Part shown: positions 10,601 through 23,300 of the stretch, in pieces
How the letters are laid out: every line of letters begins with the position of its first letter
Position numbering within the stretch: the stretch's first letter is position 1
Source: Chloromonas sp. AAM2
Taxonomy: Eukaryota > Chlorophyta > Chlorophyceae > Chlamydomonadales > Chlamydomonadaceae
Direction of reading: 5' to 3'
Length of the DNA stretch: 64,000 nucleotides
NCBI GenBank assembly: GCA_004335635.1
Contig: QAXH01006077.1
Location: forward strand, 20,869-84,868
Notes under the pieces: generated by a model
Databases searched by the model: none
Told to the model about the DNA's origin: nothing
The model's input: only the letters and a program-made list of their open reading frames with translations
Position numbers and translations under genes: made by a program

Positions 10601-13600
10601 GGCCCAGCGGCGTAGCAGCACAATTGCACATGCACCACTAGAGACAGTGCTTGTCCTGGAGGCAGCTCGGCTGGTGAGTCGCCTTGCAGCTGCCGCAGTG
10701 CTGCTGGTAGCCCTGCTGTCCATGGTAGCAGCTGCAAGAGGCTGGCTACGACAAGCATCCCCGCGTCACCCAGCAAGGGTTAGTCTGCTGCAGCTGTTGC
10801 GGCAGCTAGCCCTGCAGTCCGTCGCATTAATAGCTGCTGGCATGCGTAAGCTGTTTGCTGTGCTAGACAGCGCAGCAGGGGCAGTTGAGGCTGCAGCTTC
10901 TTCTTTCGCCACAAGCCCCGGCCTGCTACCAGCCTGCCCTGAGTGCCCTGCGCCTGACCTTGGCACAAGCCAAACACATGTGACTTCTGCATCAACACTG
11001 GATGTGCAACACCATCAAACACGCCAGCTGCAGCTCGGCTTGCCACAGGCTCAGGTGGTATGCAGCCCACGTTCGTCAAGCTTCAAGCGCTCAAGTGCAC
11101 GTGTGTTGCAGCCAGGAGTATTGCGTTGCACGCTTCTTGTGTCTACCAAGCCGGCTCTGACAGCACCGCCAGCAATGCGACCAGCTCAGCAGGCAGCTTC
11201 GACGGTCCACCAGCCCAACGCAATGCCGGTGATTCGCTCACCTCCAGGCGCTGCTTCAGCGTCACAAGTGTGGCAGGGTACGGCATCATCTACAGCCAGC
11301 CTGCCTGCAACCAATTCAGCACATGATTTCTTGTCGGATGCCCAGTTGCCCCTTCATCCCATGGGAACCACCTATCGACAGCACCGCCTTGCGCAGCTAC
11401 ACCAAGCAGCTGGCGCCGCATCGACTGCTTTTGCTTGGGATGAGCGGGCACTTTTCATGTTGGCTCCTATGCCCTCCCCGCCTCGCCGCACTTCGATAAA
11501 TCCCCGCGCCGCCGCAGGGTTTTCTGGGCCATTCTCGTCCCTTGTGGAGCAGTGCGCGCCAGCTGAGTCTGCACCTGCACTGCGTCCCATGAAGCCTTCA
11601 GGCGTGCGCCGCACACTCTCGTTCTCAATGAAATCATCCCAGCAGTGGCAATCCTTTTGTGCCTGCCTTTCGCCGCCCGCTGATGCCGACAAGCCGGTGG
11701 TGATGCAAGTCGGCCTAGGCTCTCCCAGCCGACCAACTGAGGAGCAGCCTGCAGCATCTTTGTCAGCTGGTGCTATCGTGAACGCACCAGTTGCAATTGA
11801 TTGCGCAGCGGGATTTTCACCCGTGGCAGTTACGGGCGATGCGGATGCATGCGTTCCTGGTTATGTAGAAGTGTGCGTCGTTCTGATGCTACATCGACAG
11901 TGGAAGCCCGCAAGTGTTGGCAAAGGTGCAGGTGAAGCGTGCTTGCCTTAGTACAGACGCCACGGTGTCGGTTAACGTGCAGACATTTCATCATGTAGGA
12001 AGTAGATGGGTAGCAGACTTCCTTCTGGCCAAATGGTATCTTGAATTCATTATCAGCACAGCCGTTTCTTGCTTCGAGCATTGCTTGCTGCTTCTCCTCT
12101 GTGCCTTGCTGCCCCTCGAGCATGCCTGCCGTCACATAGGCACGCCAATTCTGTGATGTGTTTGCAGGCACGCCGCTTCACAAGACTGCTGATCAACAAG
12201 CTGGCTTTCTGGCGACAAACCAGCTGGCTGCGATGTTTGGGAATGGCATGGCAGAAGTGGTGAGTCGGTGGTCATAGCCAGCCAAAGGTTCGGAAAGGCG
12301 GCTTGCACACATGTGTGTTCACAGCAGTTTAGTGTGCAACATAGTAACGTGTGGAGATGACAGTAATGCGGCAGAGTTAGCAGGTGGTGATGGGTTTTAC
12401 AAGGCTGGGCGCACAAGTTGATTCTTCACTGCTCACCCGTTGCGTTCTGTCGTGTGCAGGACATGGACTTGCTTGTACCAGAGGAGGCTGCAGCAAGATC
12501 ACGCAGCACTCTGCTGCCCAATGGATACGAGGATTTGCAGCTGGTGAGGCGGGTTCAAGCATGCAGCACTTACAGATGTATCAAGGACGGAGCCGCAGGC
12601 TTACGCTGCGCTGATCATGTCTACTTCATTACCAACTCAAGCCTTGCTGTATTTGCAGGACACACTGCTCGCAGACATTCGCACCTGCCAACAACAGGCT
12701 GCACATTTTCTGGCAGCAAGCGTTATCCCAGGTGCTCCTTCTGCTCGTCACTCCCGGCCAGCGACAGCGCTTGCCAAGCTGCCATGCAAGCTGCCAGACG
12801 GAGCCGAAGCCTCTGCAGCACCTCCTGCTGCTACTACAACTCAGCTACAGACCAAGTTGAGCTGCAGCCCAAAGCGTTCACCGCGGTCGCATCTGTCATT
12901 TTGGTCAGGCAGCAGCGCCAGGTTGCCGCGCGAAGACGTGAGTAGGACAACAGCAGCCTCAGCAGCAGTTTCAGCCAGTGCTTTGACCAGCTCAGCTGCG
13001 GGGGCGGCTGTTTGCAAGGATGACGGCACGACGTTACGTCATGCGAGCTCACTGAGCAGATCACCACCATCAAGTGCATCAGCTTGTCCTGCGCCTATCC
13101 GTGTGCTGGAGCCAGTTACAAGTGCCACGGCACCAGGGCCACAGCTGCACAGCAGTTTCTACACCAGCGGCTCAGGCCAATTCCTTGAAGGTATGCCCCG
13201 GGTCTGGGACATGTCAATCTGGATGAAAGATGGCAGGAGCTGCTTGCTACGCGCCTTTCATGTATGCACGCCAGTCCTGCTGCCGTCTGATGCATGCAGT
13301 ATTGCATCCTGCTATTGTACCCTACATTCCATACATCAACAGCTTGCTGCGCATCATTGGCTTGCTAAGCCATTCTATTGCCCTCTCCAATGGCAATTCC
13401 ACCAATTTGCTGGCTGTCCACCTTCCTTTGTCCACCGTTCGCTCATGCTGCTGTGATTACTGCTCAGGCGCTCTGTTCAAACATGACATGTGTAGGTGCA
13501 GCAAGTGGTGTTGTGCATGCTACCTCACAGCCCGCCCATCACCTTCCCAAGCTGAAACTGCAGCACGTGGAGGGAGACAGCGGCACCTACAGCTCCGGCA

Positions 13601-16600
13601 GCTGTGTCGACGATGAGTTTGATGACACGCACTGCCTGGGCTGGTTCACGTCGGAGTGCAAACCCGGATTGGACTTATCTCCGTCGTCTGCAGCCGAGCA
13701 TCCCATTTGGCACCCACGTGATACTGCTGCTTCCAGTGCTGTAGACAGCGTGACCAGCAGTGCCGCCTCTACATGCCAGAGTAACGTCTTTGCCCGCAGA
13801 ATCGCACAGCACCGCAGGCCAACAGCACAATTGCCACAAAGCACACAGAATACAGATATTGCAAGTCCGCGGCGCGAACGCAGCCAGCCGCTGCTTATTC
13901 TTCGGCCTGCCTCCGAAGATGGCGAAGATGGGAGGTTCTGGCGCGCTCGCTCGCAGGCGTCACTGTTCGCCAGCAGATCGAGTGGCCGTGTCCCACAGAG
14001 GTCAGCATCCCAACAGAAGAGCACGTCAGAGCGGCCCAGTACAGCGACTCGGCTGGTCCTTCCAGACCAGACCGCATCCGATGCTTCTATCCACCTTCTT
14101 CGTACGCCCTCGACCATGCGTCTGCTTCCTCCCGAGGGCGAAATGCACGACGCATGCGGCTGTTACTCTTTGGACGGCAATAGGATTCAACAGTCGGCAC
14201 CTGAGCAGCCTGAGCTGAACAGCGACACGTTTGCGTCTTATCCTCCTGCCTCGCCCTCACCACATGCCACACGTTATCACCCACTTGGCCCGATGCTCCT
14301 TTCGCCAGAGCATTCGCGCTCCTGGACTCCGCACAGTCCCCTTCCTCACGGCCCTTCACCTCTCTTGTCAGCGCAGTGCCAGTTCATGAGCGCGGATAAC
14401 GCCATTGACCCCTTTGCCTCTTCGCAGCTGAGCGCATCGCTGCGCCCAGCGTCACACCAAGCCGTAGTGGCAGCAACCGCAGCTGTGGCAGCAGCAGGCG
14501 GTGCCATCCTGCCTCCATCACCTGGTCGCATTCGTCTGTTGCCGCCTCCTTCACCACTCATGAAAGAGGAGCTCCGCGTATCAGGGCAGCTGTACGGTCC
14601 TGCGGCACCCGCTGCAGCACCATCACCCTTGCGCCCGTCGTTTGGGGATATGCAGTGCGCAGTTGAGGCAGCTTCTGGCAACTGTGCCAGCAACAATGGT
14701 GCCATTTTCCCAGATGATGGCCTGGGAGCTGAGCACGTTAGAGGCCATGCCTTTGAGTCCTGGGTTGAAGAGCCTGGCACCCTAGGCGAGCAACATCACC
14801 CAGCATCGCCCAGCAACAGCAGGCTGCATGGTCACCTTCATACCGATCCCAGCCCTTTTGCAAGTATCAGCGACCGTGGAGGCTTTTGGGGCACTCAACA
14901 GCAGCAGACACCCACTTGCAACTTCGACGGACCTTCACTGTGCAGCTCTCCGGTGCAAAAATGTGGCCAGGCGCAGGCGTGCAACCTTGCCATTCCTGAC
15001 CGTGCACAAGCAGCCTCGCAGCCCTGCAGCACTTCACGGCTCTTGCTTGATAGCTGGAGCCTGCTTGATTCGCCAACAGACTCAGCAGTTCAGCCAGCAG
15101 GAGATTTGCCCACCATCGCACCGCAAATGTCTGCCACAGCCCCTGCTGCTCCCTCTCATCCCGGTGACTCTCCATTCCTGCTTGCGCCCTTGGCCTCGGC
15201 CATGCTTGCTACTGCAGAGGCCACAAGCCCAACTATCGCTAGCGGCCAGTTTGCAGTCAAGCAGCCGTCAAATCCACCCCCTCCACCCTCTCCCACCCGC
15301 AATACACCCTTTGCACCACAGGGGCCAACCAACGGCCCTGCGTTGTCGCTCTTTCTGCTGTCTAAGGACGACTTTAAGGATTATGATGAAGATCAGAGCT
15401 ACACGCTTTGCCAGCACGATACCAAGACCATGGCAGATGAGCTGGCGGAAGACCGGACTGGTGCTCAGGATTGCAATGATTTCATCAACGGTATTGTGCA
15501 CAAGGCCCACGGCCTCTCAGCTCCTGTTTGGCTTGGAACACCCTACACTCCTCTGGTACCGCCTTCAAGTCTGCAGCCGCTCAGTGCAACAGGCCCACTT
15601 TTCCAGAGCCCCTGGCAGGTCACTTCACCCGACCAAATGGCAGATCAGGTGGAGCAGGTGAACGGTCAGGGTTCGCCTCCCGCTGTGCATCTGGAGGAAC
15701 TGCTGCCAGAGCGCCACACCAGCGGCATGCTTTCTCGCCTCTCAGACATGCTGTGCAGCAGCGATGTCAATGCCCTCGCAACCGGCAATCAAGGCGACCC
15801 ATCCTCCTGCTCGCCGCCTCCACGTGCAGCCAGCAGTGAGGCGCACACGGGGGAGCTAGAGCTATCTGAAGGCTTCAGCATCAGGCACTCGCGTGCTAGT
15901 CTGCAGCAACGTGCTACAAGTGCTCCAGACAATGTGATGGTGGACAGGAAAGGCAACACACGTGGCTCACTGCTGGGTGCCACTGGCAACGCTGCTGACC
16001 AGGAGACCAGCAATGTGTGCGCCATCGCGACCGTCGCACCCACTGCCACAGTTGCGTACGTAGGCGATGCAAGCCTTAAGCCCTGCCACACTGCACAGCA
16101 GCAGCAGGCCAGTGGCAGTTACAGAACGGCCTGGTCAGCGGCTGCAGAGGTTGGTGAAGGCTCTACCGGGTTGGTGGGTGATGGCGAGGCTGTGCCTGTG
16201 GCCCAGGCAATGTTGGAGGTGGGCAGCTCTGAAGCTGCAGTGTGCGCGCAAGGAACCGCTGTACAGCTGCATGGAGAGCACCTGGCGGTTCAGTGCAGGT
16301 ATGTGCTCAGGATGTTGGTGCATGGCTACTGTCCAGCCGTCCTGCTAACAAAGTGCACAGAACTCAGCTGCCTGAGATTCCCCGAACAAAAGAAAGTGTC
16401 TGCTCCAAAGCGAGGCCTGGCTCTTATGGGCTTGCCGCCACCTTGCGTGTTATGCTGATTTCACGACCGATGCAAATTGGAGACACTGCGATCTTCTTTT
16501 GCTGTCCATCCCCCAGCGTGGTGTGCCGCCGTGTGTTTGCAGGTTGCTCGTGCGTCAGGAGTGCTTGGACACTCTCGTTGCTTACCCAGTTGCACCCGCT

Positions 16601-16816
16601 GCTCAATCTGCCGCTGATGCTGGTGGCCTGGATGGCACGCACAACCCAACCACAAACGGAACTGCGGTTGCTATTAAGGGCATCATGTCAGCACCTGGGT
16701 CTGTAGTTGCCATGCAGCAGGGCAAACAGCAGCAGCAGGGAATGCTGGCGTCTGCAGTGCTGCATGACCCGCTCTGCGTTCGCGTGCACTGGAGAATGCT
16801 AGGGCGCACGCTGTGA
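7632..16816 (+). CDS. Gene B: unrecognised 2549-residue membrane protein
   Basis: Exons: 7632-8420, 8659-9425, 9617-11925, 12168-12259, 12460-12543, 12659-13190, 13496-16298, 16543-16816. All splice sites are GT..AG and the joined length (7650 nt) is an exact multiple of three ending in TGA. Exon 7 could instead start at 13502 without changing the frame. Residues 17-36 form a hydrophobic Trp/Cys-rich segment, probably a membrane anchor. Exon 3 encodes further hydrophobic stretches near residues 826-846, 870-895 and 910-936. Much of the rest is Ser/Pro/Ala/Gln-rich and probably disordered, especially exon 7 (about 930 residues). I cannot name the family or assign a reaction. The best landmarks are the blocks shared with gene A: PKRRSVLYTSRLHRAYCSGK, LTDAVGRALLAAGP, GDAATPEVAQQLAGGFVRM, VWRQHLQPLVADLCFLLDT and VPGYVEVCVVLMLHRQWKP. 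Conservation with gene A at protein level supports a real, selected gene. Confidence 0.82.
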
Positions 16817-18840
16817 ACACACACAACAAGGGGCATTGTTGGCTACGAACCGGCAGAATAGAGATGGGCATGACTTGTGGGATCAGTCTGTACACCTAAC
16901 AGCACAAAGCTGTGATGGATAGCAACTCAGAACAGTGAAGGCAGGATTGAAACCCTATGTCTTCCAGTCAGCTTGGCTTCACCAAGCTGTATGCATGTGC
17001 GTGCGTACTTTCCAATACAGCATTGGATGTTGCGAGGCAGTAGAACGGCATCACTTGGTGGTCTGCAGGCACAGACAGGGAGCATGGAATGGATACTGCA
17101 TTAGGCAAGGCATCAGGACTGCATTAATGGTTTGCCTTTTTTTTGTCTGTCAGGCTATTGTCGGTCTGCCAGGTCACTGCCAGCACATCAAGCGCGGCCA
17201 GCATACCGGACAGGGGTACATGTTGGTCCCGCTGCCACCGCAATTGTGGGCATGGTACTGCTGTGCTGCTGATGTCAAAGCCCGCGACAGGCATATCGAA
17301 CCGTTCTTCAGGGTTATTACCAAACTCAGCTTGGTGCCCACATTTTTTTGTCTTCTTTTCCTTTTGTTCAAAGAACCTGTGTCGTTGCAACGTTAGATGG
17401 CAGCCTTGCCAACATGCCTCGCTTCACCTTCACTTTTTCCTGGCGAAGGCGATGTGTTGTTGCTCATAATAAAGCGTGTTAGACTCGGTGTAGGCCTCTG
17501 TTTACGTGTGGCCATTGCTCCAGCTGTTGATGCAATTATTCCGAATGATAACTTATCATTCGGAATGATAACTTTATTCCGAATGATAACTTATTATTCC
17601 AAATGATAACTTGAAGTTCTCAAGCCTAATCGCCTTTGTTCCAGTGCCTGCTGCTAGAGCGTGGCGGTCAAGTTGTGTACAATTGCCAGGCTCTTTTGTT
17701 GTTGTGCATGTGTTGACTCATAGCAAACGCCTGTTTAAACCTGAAAGTGTGAAATCACATGCACCTGTAGGCCGCTGCCCTGTATAGTTTCGTGTCATTT
17801 CGTCCTGGGCTGCCCAAGGAGGCTGAGTCCATACTCAGCTCATTAACGTCAGAGACATGTAGGGCCTTGCTTTCCAATCCCTGGAATGAATGTTGAGCTT
17901 TTATTTGATCCGATTGGGTTTGTGTTTCTTGTCTGGGCACGTCCACTTGTTTTCTGCAATTACAACATTGCTTTGGACGACCATGTGGCCCCTTTCTTTG
18001 CATCTTGGCAATGCATGCTTGCATCTAACATACATATCCATCGTCTTTCCCAGCAGACTGGCGCTTTGCGTACAAATGTGCCATAGGCCCATGACGTGTC
18101 TGGGATCCCATGATTCCCATGCATGATTGAAGCGTTTGCATCCTTGTACGTGCTCAGCCGGGGTGTCCTTATGCGTCCTACGGCTGCGTCTGCCTCTGTG
18201 TTGTTTTATGTGCGCTTCTGCTTTCGCTTAACATCCCTTGATGTGTGGATGCTTAGTTTGCAGGGTGACAGAGCAGACTGCGCTACTTGATCAGATCCAT
18301 CATGGAATTATGGACGTATGATAGTAACCAGCTTGTATGAGTGTAGCCACACAATAATTTGCACTATGCGCCAACCTGTGAAGCATTAGCGCATCCTGGA
18401 GGTTCTCTTCTCTGACACAGGGCAGCCGTGTTTGGATGACAGGCTGGATAATAATTGTAATGACTGCATCATGTTACGCATCTGCGTCTTTGCTGGAGTA
18501 GAACCGCAGTATTGGAGGCCAAAAATCTGGACCCAGCCAAAATGACCTGCTGTTCACATGCGAGCACAGCTTGTGCACGCCACAGCCGGTTGCACACCTT
18601 GCGTTTTGTCCCCCATGCATAGAGGCGTTAATACCATGCCTGTCATAATTTGCAGTCAGCATTGATGCAAGCACGATTTTGTTAGTGACTATTACAGTGT
18701 CAGCTGCGAGTTTGTCAGACCCTGACACAAATCTAACACATGTCCGCAGGAGGCACGCGATGATATTTTTGCCGACCTATAAGTGGAATTTTGCCAGAGG
18801 GGGGTCCAGGGCACCCACCCACCCCTCCTAACAGTATGTA
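16817..18840. other. Intergenic region downstream of gene B
   Basis: No supported exon. It contains the gene B 3' flank (an AATAAA-like string occurs near 17468), the palindromic GATAACTT repeat array at 17539-17610 and otherwise unique-looking sequence. Confidence 0.55.
17539..17610. repeat. Palindromic ATTCCGAATGATAACTT repeat array
   Basis: Four near-copies of a TTCCGAATGATAACTT unit follow one another (one CGGAATG variant, one CCAAATG variant). The segment 17541-17563 is a perfect inverted repeat, CCGAATGATAA, centre C, TTATCATTCGG, able to form a tight hairpin or cruciform. Confidence 0.9.
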
Positions 18841-18900
18841 CAGGTCCATTACAGACTTTGAGTATGCCATTGTGTTCAGTTTCATGAGAGCTTTCCAGAG
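18841..18900 (+). repeat. Repeat family 3, copy 1 (cut by gap)
   Basis: About 60 bp beginning CAGGTCCATTACAGACTTTG match 46683-46740 with only three or so differences. Weaker similarity extends upstream (GCACGC..TTTGCCGACC at about 18752-18780). The right side runs into the N gap. Confidence 0.85.
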
Positions 18901-19740
18901 NNNNNNNNNNNNNNNNNNNNNNNNNNNNNNNNNNNNNNNNNNNNNNNNNNNNNNNNNNNNNNNNNNNNNNNNNNNNNNNNNNNNNNNNNNNNNNNNNNNN
19001 NNNNNNNNNNNNNNNNNNNNNNNNNNNNNNNNNNNNNNNNNNNNNNNNNNNNNNNNNNNNNNNNNNNNNNNNNNNNNNNNNNNNNNNNNNNNNNNNNNNN
19101 NNNNNNNNNNNNNNNNNNNNNNNNNNNNNNNNNNNNNNNNNNNNNNNNNNNNNNNNNNNNNNNNNNNNNNNNNNNNNNNNNNNNNNNNNNNNNNNNNNNN
19201 NNNNNNNNNNNNNNNNNNNNNNNNNNNNNNNNNNNNNNNNNNNNNNNNNNNNNNNNNNNNNNNNNNNNNNNNNNNNNNNNNNNNNNNNNNNNNNNNNNNN
19301 NNNNNNNNNNNNNNNNNNNNNNNNNNNNNNNNNNNNNNNNNNNNNNNNNNNNNNNNNNNNNNNNNNNNNNNNNNNNNNNNNNNNNNNNNNNNNNNNNNNN
19401 NNNNNNNNNNNNNNNNNNNNNNNNNNNNNNNNNNNNNNNNNNNNNNNNNNNNNNNNNNNNNNNNNNNNNNNNNNNNNNNNNNNNNNNNNNNNNNNNNNNN
19501 NNNNNNNNNNNNNNNNNNNNNNNNNNNNNNNNNNNNNNNNNNNNNNNNNNNNNNNNNNNNNNNNNNNNNNNNNNNNNNNNNNNNNNNNNNNNNNNNNNNN
19601 NNNNNNNNNNNNNNNNNNNNNNNNNNNNNNNNNNNNNNNNNNNNNNNNNNNNNNNNNNNNNNNNNNNNNNNNNNNNNNNNNNNNNNNNNNNNNNNNNNNN
19701 NNNNNNNNNNNNNNNNNNNNNNNNNNNNNNNNNNNNNNNN
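18901..19740. other. Assembly gap
   Basis: 840 N. The gap starts inside repeat family 3, suggesting that the repeat blocked assembly. Confidence 0.99.
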
Positions 19741-20370
19741 GTCAACAGGGCAAGGGGTCCGCGTCCGAGAATAATGTACAGGACGCCCAGCCAGTGCATG
19801 GCCAGCTCAAACTGGCGAATAGCACCCGAAACCGGGACTGAGCAAAAGCATGCAAAACAAGGCTCGAACCAAGCCGCCAAAGCCTAGTCGGGCGAACAAC
19901 GTCGCTAGGTCAGACCAGCACTTGAAAAAAATAGAGAACAGCGTCATCGTGCCACAAGGGCAAGCAACCAGCCATGCACAGGGTAGAGAAAAAAAACGAG
20001 CGAGCCAAAGAGAGACCGGTGGGGCACACCAACCAAAGAAGGTCTCTTAGTGAAAGGCATGCCGCCGTGAAAAACCACCCTCGTGAAATTCATCAGCAAC
20101 TCCAACAGCAATTCCGACAACTTACAAGCCCACCAAAACAACCAGAACCAAACCAACCAACCAACCAACCAACCAACCAGCCAGTAGTTCGCTGCCTTTT
20201 TGCACCGCGGTGCACCTTGCGACAGTATCATCGCGTGCTCTGCCCATGCGCAGCGCAACAGCCGCGTACTCCTTGAGTACCAACTACAATTTTGAATTCT
20301 GTTCAACGCACAGTGCTGGATTGGCCACAGCCCTGGCAGCGTAGCCAGGGCCTTGTGGCGGAGCCATATC
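19741..20370. other. 5' flank of gene C
   Basis: No exon supported. It contains an (AACC)n microsatellite. The promoter of gene C is presumably here, but no motif was identified. Confidence 0.5.
20150..20180. repeat. (AACC)n microsatellite
   Basis: About seven AACC/CCAA units in a row. Confidence 0.9.
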
Positions 20371-23300
20371 ATGGACCTGCCGCACGACTGCCTTGGGCTG
20401 CAAATCAACAGCCCAGATGACTGCCTTCTTGTGCTGCAGGGCCTTGCGGGCGATGGCTCACAGCTCAGCACAGAGGTGAGCACGGCATGCAAAAGTTCTC
20501 CCCGTGCTGACTGTCATGCGTGACCAATCGTTCCTGCACAGCCTAGCAAGCCACACGTTAGCTTGCCTGATACAAGCATGAGTGTGCTAGCATTGTCAGC
20601 CCTTGCCATGCCCCTCTTGCATGCATGCTTAGGTGGCCACCGAACTCTTGCTGGAGATACTGCAGCAAATCCACGAGCAGGAAGGAACAATCGGTGTTTA
20701 CCTTCCACAGCCTGGGCAATCAACTGATAGCCCATGCGAGGAACTCCATGCCCTGCCACTTGGACACAAAATGCGCATGCATCATGGCGAAGAGGAGGCT
20801 AACAGCAATCGTAGCGGCAATGCACAGTGGATGCTGTGCTTACGGGCATTGCTAAGGGTAGCAGAGGGCATGCCTCAGCTTCTACAGGTACGAGCAGTTG
20901 AGTGTGCACGCATGAAGTGGATGTGATGACTTGTTGAATCTGCGTATGCTGATTGCGTGCATCTTGTGTTGGTGATGTAAAGGACCGTTCATGCAACATT
21001 GTGTAACCATGGAAACAACATGCTGAATTGAACAGCCATTCTTCACCGCTGATTTAGCCGTTGCACCTCCGAACGCTGTGTTTGCCCTACCACGGTGCTG
21101 TGCCCAACTGGTGTGCTCCAGTAAGTAATCCAGCAATTGAAGCTGTAATGCAACACAACAAAGAAGCAGCATGTGCCACACGTCGGCGCACATTCTCAAG
21201 CTCTTGCTTTCAACTGTCGCCATTCCTTGGTCCTACTTTTTCTGCAGGAGCTGGCTGGTCTGGTGCACACGGAGTTGATGCTGCGGCCCGCTCTCACCAC
21301 AGCCCTTATGGCAGCATTACAGGCAACACTACCCGCACCACAAGCCCCAACACATGCCACAGCAAGCGGAAAACTCACAAGCACTAGCGCTTCTGCTGGA
21401 CTGGCTGGCAATGCCATCATGAACCGTGGGCGTGACGGTCATGCGGTCATGGGGGCCAGGCGTGGGGATTGTGGGGGTGAGGATGCGGGGGAAGGTAGAG
21501 GTGCAGCGTGGGCTTGCTGCGCTCTGCCTGAGTTGCTTCGCTGCGGCCTGCCTGCATCTCCTGGTGACCTCCTGGTGGTGGCGGCAGCGGCCAGTGTGGC
21601 GACCGGTGCGGGCGAGGCAAGGCGGGCAGCGGGGGCGGATCCACAGGCGCTGGCATGGCAGTCCATGGCCATCATATGCGTCTCCTCAAGGTGTGGGGCA
21701 AACACGGCCATGGGCACGGATATGAAAATCAGGCGCGTGTCTGCACAGGCTGCGTACAAAAGGTACACTTGTACGTTGTCAGATAGCATAGGGGTGCACA
21801 GATAGCAGGCACGGGCAGCGCACACAGCTTGCTTGTGAACGTTCAGGCAGTCTACAAGGCCCATGCATTTGCTTGTGCTTTGTCTTCATGCTTCATGTCT
21901 TTTCCTATGCCATGCAGTGTCAAAGACCTGACTTCACTCATCGCCACCACCATGCGCCTGCTGCCTGACCTAGGCAGCTGGCTGCGTACCGCATGCATGC
22001 AGCTCCTGTCGCACGCATCAGCTGCTGCGCACGCCTGGGGTGCGGAAGAGCCGTTCTTAGACATGGCACCAGCTCGTTTGCACCACCATTCAAAGCAGCA
22101 GATGCCGATAGCCATGCGGGACCTGATGGCTCGCTGTACACTGCTACCACCCTCTGCAGCTGACGGTGCTCAACCTTCAGCACATGCCGGGTTGGTCAGT
22201 CCGCATGTGGGGCAGCAGCAGTGTAAGCACGAGCAGCAACAGGGGAAGCATCAAGAGCAGCAAGAACCCTTTCAGCAGCAGGAGCAAGAACCAAGGCACA
22301 TGCTTCCGGCCGCTCCCTCAGCCATGCGACCACAGCTACGCAGCGCACTGAAAAAGCCGCGCACACTGGTGTCTGACGGTATTGCGACTGGTCAATGGCC
22401 TTCGGGTGTGGGTAGCTGGTCTGAAGCAGCCATGAAGCTGGCGGTGGTACTTGTGATGGGCTGCGGGTCAGCGGCGCCGGAGGTGGCAAGCGGCCTGGTG
22501 CTCAGAGTCATGGAAGAGTTGGCATCCGGAGGTGGGTGCTTTGCAAATTGTGTGCATGTCTCTTGTGGCCCATGACCACAGAAATCCGCACTTGGTGTTA
22601 ATTACCAGGTGCATCACCTTGTATCCCGACTGTTGCTAGTTGATGGCCTGGTTGCTGTCTCCTACGTGAGATGTTTCACATCCGTCAATGCCCTTTGTGT
22701 TGTCCGGCTATGCACAGGCAGCCCCCAGTCGCACAGCGTGCACTGGGCAGCCCTGGCGGCTATCCTACGCCAAGCCACGCAGGCAGCCACGCTCCAACGC
22801 CAACTAGGGGGTGCCTCGCTGTCATATGAGTCGCCATGCGATGGCATGGCAGCAGGCATGGCACCTGCTGACTTGGCGGAGTTGCTGCATGATCAGGCGG
22901 CCTATGATATGCTGGCAGCCATGTGGGGTGCGCTGCCCCATGTGACAGAAACCTTGTCAGCGCAGCTGCCTTTCTTCATGGCGGTGAGTGCTGCAATTTG
23001 CCGCATGCCACTGCATGCCATGTGCAGTGCACCGTCATGCAGAGGCTGTGCAAGCGGCATGGCATGCCACGATGCATGTGGTTCACCACAAGCTCTCCAT
23101 CTTATCATATCAGCTTTGCTTGTGGGTGATGATGCCCGTGTGGTGCTGCATGTTTTGCCTGACCTTGCATCCCTTTGCTGTTGAGCAGTTCGTGCACGCA
23201 AGCGCTCCCAGCCCTCACATCATTGGTGATGCTGTGCACAGGTGTCGCCTCTACCAACGGCGCAGCAGCTGCTGTCCTTACTCGAGCCCTTTCTGCCCGT

